NCBI GenBank assembly: GCA_014804775.1
Contig: JAAUZB010000057.1
Location: 25,034 to 58,155 of the forward strand
Origin: Roseburia sp.
GTDB taxonomy: Bacteria; Bacillota; Clostridia; Lachnospirales; Lachnospiraceae
Length of the DNA stretch: 33,122 nt
Reading direction: 5' to 3'
Positions 28,053 through 33,122 of the stretch are shown here, piece by piece (position 1 is the stretch's first letter; every line of letters starts with the position of its first letter). Position numbers and translations under genes: made by a program. Under the pieces are notes generated by a model. That model ran no database searches. It saw nothing but the letters and a program-made list of their open reading frames with translations, and was not told the origin of the DNA.

Positions 28053-28904
28053 CTACCCAATCGTTTCCAAGATAAAATCTTCAATTCGGAATGTCTCTTT
28101 TTTCTCCGCCTGAAATATTGTTCCAATAAAAGAATCGTCAAAAATGTGATGCAGGATGCAGACATCCTTTCCGTTCGCAATGATCATATCTGCGCCGGAC
28201 AACGTAGCGATCCTTGCTGCAGTCAGCTTTGTTGACATGCCGCCGGTTCCCAGATCACTGCCGGTCGAACTTTTCGCCATTCCGAAAATATCCGAGTCCA
28301 TCTTCTCCACCACTTCGATCAGCTTCGCCTCAGGGTTTTGACGCGGGTCATCCGTGAAAAGACCGTCAATATCCGAGAGGAGGATCAGAAGATCGGCTCC
28401 GACTAAAGATGCAACGATGGCGGAAAGTGTATCGTTATCGCCAAACTGCATCTCATAAGTTGATACCGTGTCGTTCTCATTCACGATCGGGATCGCTCCG
28501 AGCCGGAACAGTTCTTCAAATGTGTTTTTTGCATTCTGTCGAGAAGTCGGATTCACCATCGTATTTTTGGTCATCAACACCTGTCCTGCCACCTGATTGT
28601 ATTCGGCGAAAAGCTTCTGGTAGATCATCATCAGACGTGCCTGTCCCACTGCGGCGCATGCCTGCTTGGTAGAAATGTCCTTTGGGCGCTCCATAAGTCC
28701 TAAGGACTGCCTGCCTACCGCGATGGCGCCGGAGCTGACAAGACAGACATCCATGCCACGGTTTCTGAGATTGCAGAGTTCCCTCACAAGATGCTCCAGT
28801 TTTGTGAAATTAAGGTTCCCTGTATCCTCGTAGTTTAAGGAAGAGGAACCAATTTTTATCACTACACGCTTCTTTTTATTAAAACAGAAATTTTTTTGTT
28901 CCAT
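28053..28904 (-). CDS. proB: Glutamate 5-kinase
   Basis: KKRVVIKIGSSSL, VSSGAIAVGRQSLGL, VNENDTVSTYEMQFGDNDTLSAIVA, GTGGMSTKLTAARIA. Confidence 0.97.
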   Translation of the reverse strand: MEQKNFCFNKKKRVVIKIGSSSLNYEDTGNLNFTKLEHLVRELCNLRNRGMDVCLVSSGAIAVGRQSLGLMERPKDISTKQACAAVGQARLMMIYQKLFAEYNQVAGQVLMTKNTMVNPTSRQNAKNTFEELFRLGAIPIVNENDTVSTYEMQFGDNDTLSAIVASLVGADLLILLSDIDGLFTDDPRQNPEAKLIEVVEKMDSDIFGMAKSSTGSDLGTGGMSTKLTAARIATLSGADMIIANGKDVCILHHIFDDSFIGTIFQAEKKETFRIEDFILETIG

Positions 28905-28945
28905 ATTGACTCAAAACCTCTCTTCTAGTCTATACACTTATCATA

Positions 28946-29065
28946 TTACTTTATCATATCTTGCCCCAAATGGCAAAAAAAATCTGCATAATGATAATCA
29001 AGTTTCTCCCCAAATTCATCATAGAATAAAGGCAAATATCGTAAAATATATTTCTGTTTAGCCAT
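28946..29065 (-). pseudogene. Truncated RelE/ParE-like toxin remnant (39 codons)
   Basis: Hand translation: MAKQKYILRYLPLFYDEFGEKLDYHYADFFCHLGQDMIK*. N-terminus resembles the opening beta-strand/helix of RelE/ParE toxins; start overlaps the antitoxin stop; too short for a functional toxin. Confidence 0.55.
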
Positions 29066-29330
29066 TTACTCTCCTTCTTAAATTTCCAAAAACCTCCTCA
29101 TGAGACATTCTCATTGTATCTTCTTCTGCATATGCATCAGCTTCATCCAAAGCTGTCTCAACAACATCCGTTACAATAGGCGCTTCTAAATCAAATGGAA
29201 TTTTCCTGTCTCTTAACACTTTTTTTGCATATATCATGAAAAATGTGGTTAAATTCATTCCCATAGCATCACACATTTCATCAAGTTCCTTTTTCATCTT
29301 ATCATCAAATCTTAAACTAACTGTTGTCAT
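29058..29330 (-). CDS. RelB/DinJ-family antitoxin
   Basis: MTTVSLRFDDKMKKELDEMCDAMGMNLTTFFMIYAKKVLRDRKIPFDL: ribbon-helix-helix N-terminus and DinJ-like IPFDL. Start 29330 preceded by AGGAGG. Confidence 0.9.
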   Translation of the reverse strand: MTTVSLRFDDKMKKELDEMCDAMGMNLTTFFMIYAKKVLRDRKIPFDLEAPIVTDVVETALDEADAYAEEDTMRMSHEEVFGNLRRRVNG

Positions 29331-29352
29331 TGCAATCGACCTCCTTTTTTCT

Positions 29353-29386
29353 ATTGTATCCAATTTAGAATCATTCTGCAATGATT
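29353..29386 (-). promoter_or_regulatory. Antitoxin promoter overlapping a 7-bp dyad operator candidate
   Basis: Minus strand TTGCAG - 17 nt - TACAAT; AATCATT-CTGC-AATGATT perfect dyad at 29369-29386 over the -35. Confidence 0.55.
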
Positions 29387-29441
29387 TGAATGAAAAATGC
29401 TTCATTTTTCGTATATTGTTACATCGGCCTTTGTGACCTTC

Positions 29442-29470
29442 TTGACCATATAAAGAAATCTGTATATAAT
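29442..29470 (+). promoter_or_regulatory. Sigma-A-type promoter for apbE
   Basis: TTGACC - 17 nt - TATAAT, 57 bp upstream of the apbE ATG. Confidence 0.75.
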
Positions 29471-29527
29471 TTTTGTTATGTAAAAAAGAAGTTAATGACA
29501 TTAGTGCATTCCAGTGAGGTATCCCTT

Positions 29528-30559
29528 ATGAAAAAAAAGACAATTCTGATCTCCGCTTTTCTGCTGCTTGCCCAGCTGCTGTCCGGCTGTCAGCCACCGC
29601 AGAACGGTCAGCCACTGACCAAATCCGGATTTTATTTTGATACCGTCATCTCCGTCACAATCTATGACAAGTCAAAGGAGTCTTTGCTTGAGGACTGCTT
29701 TGAGCTGGCTGACCGGTATGAACAATATTTTTCCAATACGGTCGAGGACAGCGATATTTCCAAAATCAATGCCTCCGCAGGCACCCCTGTGGTGGTTCAT
29801 GAAGAGACTGCAGAGCTGCTGTCAAAAGGCATCTCCTACGGAGAACTGACAGACGGTAGATTTGACATCACTGTCGGGAAACTTTCAGATTTGTGGAATT
29901 TTTCTACCAAAGCACTGATTGAGGAGGCGGATGCATCCATGATTCCCTCCGAAGAAGAAATAGACAGTGCACGCTCCACGGTCGATTATCACTGCATCCA
30001 GTTAGACGGAACTACGGTGACACTCACGAATCCGGATGCACGTATCGATCTGGGCGGCATCGCCAAGGGGTATATCGCAGACCGGATGAAAGAGTTTTTG
30101 AATGAAAACGGTGTCACAAGCGGCTTTATCAATCTTGGCGGCAATGTTCTGACACTGGGTGCCAAAGAAAACGGAAGCCCCTACCGGCTCGGCATTCAGC
30201 GGCCTTTTTCAGAAACCGGCACTTCTATCGCCGTCGTAAGCGTCACCGATGAGACTGTAGTGTCTTCCGGCGTCTACGAACGCTGCTTCACCGTCGATGA
30301 CACTCTCTATCACCATATTCTCGATGTCTCCACGGGTTATCCCTATGACAATGGGTTGCTTGGAGTCACCGTGATCACAAAATATTCCGCAGACGGCGAC
30401 GCGCTCTCCACAAGCTGCTTTTCCCTCGGTCTGACAGACGGAATGGCGTTGATTGAAAGCCTTGACGGCACAGAAGCGGTTTTTATCACAGACGATTATG
30501 AACTTCACACCAGTTCTGGAATCGGAACGGCAATTCCCTTCGAAGAAATCCTGCAATGA
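29528..30559 (+). CDS. apbE: FAD:protein FMN transferase, lipoprotein
   Basis: MKKKTILISAFLLLAQLLSGCQ lipobox; FYFDTVISVTIYDKS; RIDLGGIAKGYIADRM; INLGGNVLTLG; HHILDVSTGYP. Confidence 0.95.
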   Translation: MKKKTILISAFLLLAQLLSGCQPPQNGQPLTKSGFYFDTVISVTIYDKSKESLLEDCFELADRYEQYFSNTVEDSDISKINASAGTPVVVHEETAELLSKGISYGELTDGRFDITVGKLSDLWNFSTKALIEEADASMIPSEEEIDSARSTVDYHCIQLDGTTVTLTNPDARIDLGGIAKGYIADRMKEFLNENGVTSGFINLGGNVLTLGAKENGSPYRLGIQRPFSETGTSIAVVSVTDETVVSSGVYERCFTVDDTLYHHILDVSTGYPYDNGLLGVTVITKYSADGDALSTSCFSLGLTDGMALIESLDGTEAVFITDDYELHTSSGIGTAIPFEEILQ

Positions 30560-30566
30560 TAATAAA

Positions 30567-30607
30567 AAAGGTCTTTAAAGTACATCAACTGCACTTTAAA
30601 GACCTTT
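30567..30607. terminator. Bidirectional intrinsic terminator between convergent apbE and rnfB
   Basis: AAAGGTCTTTAAAGT - 11-nt loop - ACTTTAAAGACCTTT (perfect 15-bp stem) with an A-tract before and TTTCTC after. Confidence 0.85.
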
Positions 30608-30634
30608 CTCTTACTGTGTCAATCAATATCAACT

Positions 30635-31426
30635 TTACAGTATGATCTTCTTCGGACATTTCTCCGCACAGATACCGCATCCTGTACATTTACTCTGATC
30701 GATATATGCAATATTGTCGATCACATGCACGGCATCCGAAGGACAGTTCTTTTCACAGAGATGGCAGGCAATACATCCAACGGAGCATGCTTTCATGACA
30801 TCCTTGCCCTTATCCTTGGAATTACACTGCACCAGATGTGACGCTTCGTACGGCACAAGCTCGATCAGCTGCTTCGGACATGCCGCCACACACTTACCGC
30901 ATGCCTTACATGCCTCTTTATCTACCAGAGCGATTCCGTCCACAATATGGATGGCGTCAAAAGGACAAGCCTTTACACAGCTGCCGTAACCGAGGCATCC
31001 GTAATTACAGGATTTCGGTCCGCCGTTCGGCACAAATGCCATCGCAGCACAGTCCTCATTTCCCGAATACACGTAGTCTCTGTTTGATTTTTCACAGGTT
31101 CCCCCGCATTTGACAAAAGCGACTTTACGCTCTCCCTCTTCTGCAGAAACCCCCATGATCTCACCGATCAGGGCCGCGATCGGAGCGCCGCCGACCGGAC
31201 ACTGACCGACCGGAGCCTCTCCCTTTGCGATAGCCGCCGCAAGACCGGAACATCCTGCATAACCGCAGCCACCGCAGTTATTTCCCGGAAGCACTCCTAA
31301 GATTGCTTCCTCTCTCTCATCAACTTCTACTTTAAATTTTTCTCCCGAAATACCGAGGAAAAATCCAATTAAGATACCTACACCGCCCACGATCAGGGCT
31401 GCAAATAAGATTGCCGTAATGTTCAT
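30635..31426 (-). CDS. rnfB: Rnf electron transport complex subunit B
   Basis: LPGNNCGGCGYAGCSGLAAAIAKGEAPVGQCPVGG plus several CxxCxxCxxxCP clusters. Confidence 0.97.
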   Translation of the reverse strand: MNITAILFAALIVGGVGILIGFFLGISGEKFKVEVDEREEAILGVLPGNNCGGCGYAGCSGLAAAIAKGEAPVGQCPVGGAPIAALIGEIMGVSAEEGERKVAFVKCGGTCEKSNRDYVYSGNEDCAAMAFVPNGGPKSCNYGCLGYGSCVKACPFDAIHIVDGIALVDKEACKACGKCVAACPKQLIELVPYEASHLVQCNSKDKGKDVMKACSVGCIACHLCEKNCPSDAVHVIDNIAYIDQSKCTGCGICAEKCPKKIIL

Positions 31427-31439
31427 CTTCTTTTTCCTC

Positions 31440-32036
31440 CTAAATCATTCCTGAGAATCCCATGAATGCGATTGACATCAAACATGCGCTGATCAGCACG
31501 ATTGCCGTTCCCTGGAAAGGCTTCGGAATATCGTTATATTCGATTTTTTCACGTATGCCTGCCATAAGAACGATCGCGATCAGAAAACCTACCGCGGTTG
31601 CAAATCCGTTGACAACGCTCTCTAAGATATTGTATTCCTTTGTAACATTCGTCAGAGCAACACCAAGCACTGCACAGTTTGTCGTGATCAGCGGAAGGTA
31701 TACACCCAGGCTCTGATACAGCGACGGCATCGATTTCTTCAAAAACATTTCTACAAACTGCACCAACGCTGCGATCACCAGAATAAATACGATGGTCTGC
31801 AGATACGTAAGGTCAATCCCCTTGCCCATCAGGTAACTGTTGGCAAGAATAAACTTATAGATCAACGCAGTGATAAAAGACGAAATTGTGATAACGAACA
31901 CAACCGCACCGCCCATTCCGGCAGCCGTCTCTGTTTTCTTGGACACACCTAAGAATGGACAGATACCAAGAAACTGACTTAATACAACGTTATTCACAAC
32001 GGCGGAGCCGATTGCGATCAAAAGTAATTCTTTCAT
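31440..32036 (-). CDS. rnfA: Rnf electron transport complex subunit A
   Basis: IAIGSAVVNNVVLSQFLGICPFLGVSKKTETAAGMGGAVVFV; YLPLITTNCAVLGVAL. Confidence 0.97.
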   Translation of the reverse strand: MKELLLIAIGSAVVNNVVLSQFLGICPFLGVSKKTETAAGMGGAVVFVITISSFITALIYKFILANSYLMGKGIDLTYLQTIVFILVIAALVQFVEMFLKKSMPSLYQSLGVYLPLITTNCAVLGVALTNVTKEYNILESVVNGFATAVGFLIAIVLMAGIREKIEYNDIPKPFQGTAIVLISACLMSIAFMGFSGMI

Positions 32037-32050
32037 GTGTATCTATCCTC

Positions 32051-32770
32051 CTACTCTGTTTTTTCGGCTGCATTAGAAGCAGCGCTCTTACCGGTACATG
32101 CAGATGACATTCCGCAGCTTGCACAGTCTCCCGTGATACATCCTGACGGTGCGGCAAGCGGTTTGCCCTTAGCCTCCATCTTTCCGCGGATAATATTCAT
32201 GACAGCGACCAGACATGCCAGCACAAGGAATGCTCCCGGAGCCATGACGAAGATTGTGATCGGTGTGAACCAGTTCAATGAAAGAACCTGTGCACCGAAA
32301 ATCTGTCCGGCGCCAAGCAGCTCACGGAACAGACCGATCAGTGTAAGACCCATGGTAAAACCAAGTCCCATACCCAGACCGTCAAAGATAGACGGAACTA
32401 CCGGATTCTTAGACGCGTAGCTCTCCGCACGGCCTAAGATAATACAGTTTACAACGATCAGCGGAATATACACGCCCAAAGAATCGGAAAGGCTCGGAGT
32501 ATATGCCTGCATGATAAACTGAACCATAGTCACTAAAGATGCAACGATCACGATAAACGCCGGCATACGCACACCGTCCGGTATCACCTTGCGGAATGCG
32601 GAGATCAGCAGATTGGAGCATACAAGAACCACCGTTGTGGAAAGTCCCATGCCCAGACCGTTGATGGCAGAGGACGTCACGGCAAGCGTCGGACACATTC
32701 CAAGCATCAGCACAAAGGTAGGGTTCTCCTTGATGATACCGTTATATAAACGCTCTGCAATTTTATTCAT
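32051..32770 (-). CDS. rnfE: Rnf electron transport complex subunit E with a Cys-rich C-terminal tail
   Basis: IIKENPTFVLMLGMCPTLAVTSSAINGLGMG; YIPLIVVNCIILGRAESYASKN. Start 32770 preceded by GGAGGGAGG. Confidence 0.96.
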   Translation of the reverse strand: MNKIAERLYNGIIKENPTFVLMLGMCPTLAVTSSAINGLGMGLSTTVVLVCSNLLISAFRKVIPDGVRMPAFIVIVASLVTMVQFIMQAYTPSLSDSLGVYIPLIVVNCIILGRAESYASKNPVVPSIFDGLGMGLGFTMGLTLIGLFRELLGAGQIFGAQVLSLNWFTPITIFVMAPGAFLVLACLVAVMNIIRGKMEAKGKPLAAPSGCITGDCASCGMSSACTGKSAASNAAEKTE

Positions 32771-33122
32771 TTGCGTTACCTCCCTCCAATACATTGCGGA
32801 AGTATGTCAGACACGCATTTACCCCGTTTGCCATTGCCTTAGAAGTAATGGTAGAACCGGAAATAGACTCGATCTCATTGTCTGCAGTCGGTGTCATCTT
32901 TACTACCGTAAAAGAGTCTACATTTTTTCCTTCAAACTGACTGTAAAACTCCTCTCCCGTCGCTTTCATGCCAAGACCCGGCGTCTCGGCGATGCTGGTG
33001 ATGGAGTAGCCGTTTACCGTCCCGTCATTCTGAATGCCGACAGAAAATGTAATTGTAGCCTGGCTGGCATCCTTTGCAGTCACAGTCAATACATAGCCAA
33101 GCGTGTTGCCGGATGCATCCAA
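32763..33122 (-). CDS. rnfG: Rnf complex subunit G (FMN-binding domain), 5' end truncated by the window edge
   Basis: TPGLGMKATGEEFYSQFEGKN..VDSFTVVKMTPTADNEIESISGSTITSKAMANGVNACLTYF; FMN-binding domain and SGSTxTS flavinylation motif; overlaps rnfE start by 8 bp. Confidence 0.94.
   Translation of the reverse strand: MDASGNTLGYVLTVTAKDASQATITFSVGIQNDGTVNGYSITSIAETPGLGMKATGEEFYSQFEGKNVDSFTVVKMTPTADNEIESISGSTITSKAMANGVNACLTYFRNVLEGGNANE

Noticed and set aside
1-33122. CRISPR array, prophage, integrase/transposase, tRNA or rRNA
   Set aside because: No regularly spaced repeats, mobile-element proteins or tRNA-like cloverleaf segments were seen by eye. A tRNAscan/Infernal run would be needed to exclude small RNAs.

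Overview
Low/mid-GC Firmicutes chromosomal segment. Gene content and order look like Lachnospiraceae/Clostridia, but that is inferred only from recognised proteins. It is densely packed and almost entirely on the minus strand. From left to right: a partial RsuA-type pseudouridine synthase, an M23 peptidase, PepD, the sporulation membrane protein YlbJ (+ strand), a coiled-coil protein, coaD, rsmD, cinA C-terminal/pncC, pgsA, rimO, rpoZ, gmk, remA, yicC, a BlaR1-like M56 sensor with its BlaI-like repressor, pepF, an unlisted 47-aa small membrane ORF, ytfJ, a DUF2953 protein, a 113-aa hypothetical, a NUDIX hydrolase, a PBP, FtsW/RodA, a U32 peptidase (RlhA-like), zapA, ruvB, ruvA, miaB, proA, 5-FTHF cyclo-ligase, a DUF896 protein, proB, a DinJ/RelB-like antitoxin with a truncated toxin relic, apbE (+ strand), and rnfB/A/E/G. 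I found no prophage, CRISPR array, transposon, tRNA or rRNA, and no clear new multi-gene system. The items most worth a second look are: (1) the BlaI/BlaR1-like pair with paired 17-bp operators and a non-PBP sensor domain; (2) a 34-nt hairpin/47-aa membrane ORF next to ytfJ; (3) a 17-bp perfect stem with the rpoZ stop codon exactly in the loop; (4) a 5'-end hairpin on the predicted yicC transcript; (5) an orphan antitoxin with a 39-aa toxin remnant; (6) apbE convergent with rnf, with a flavinylation motif visible in RnfG.
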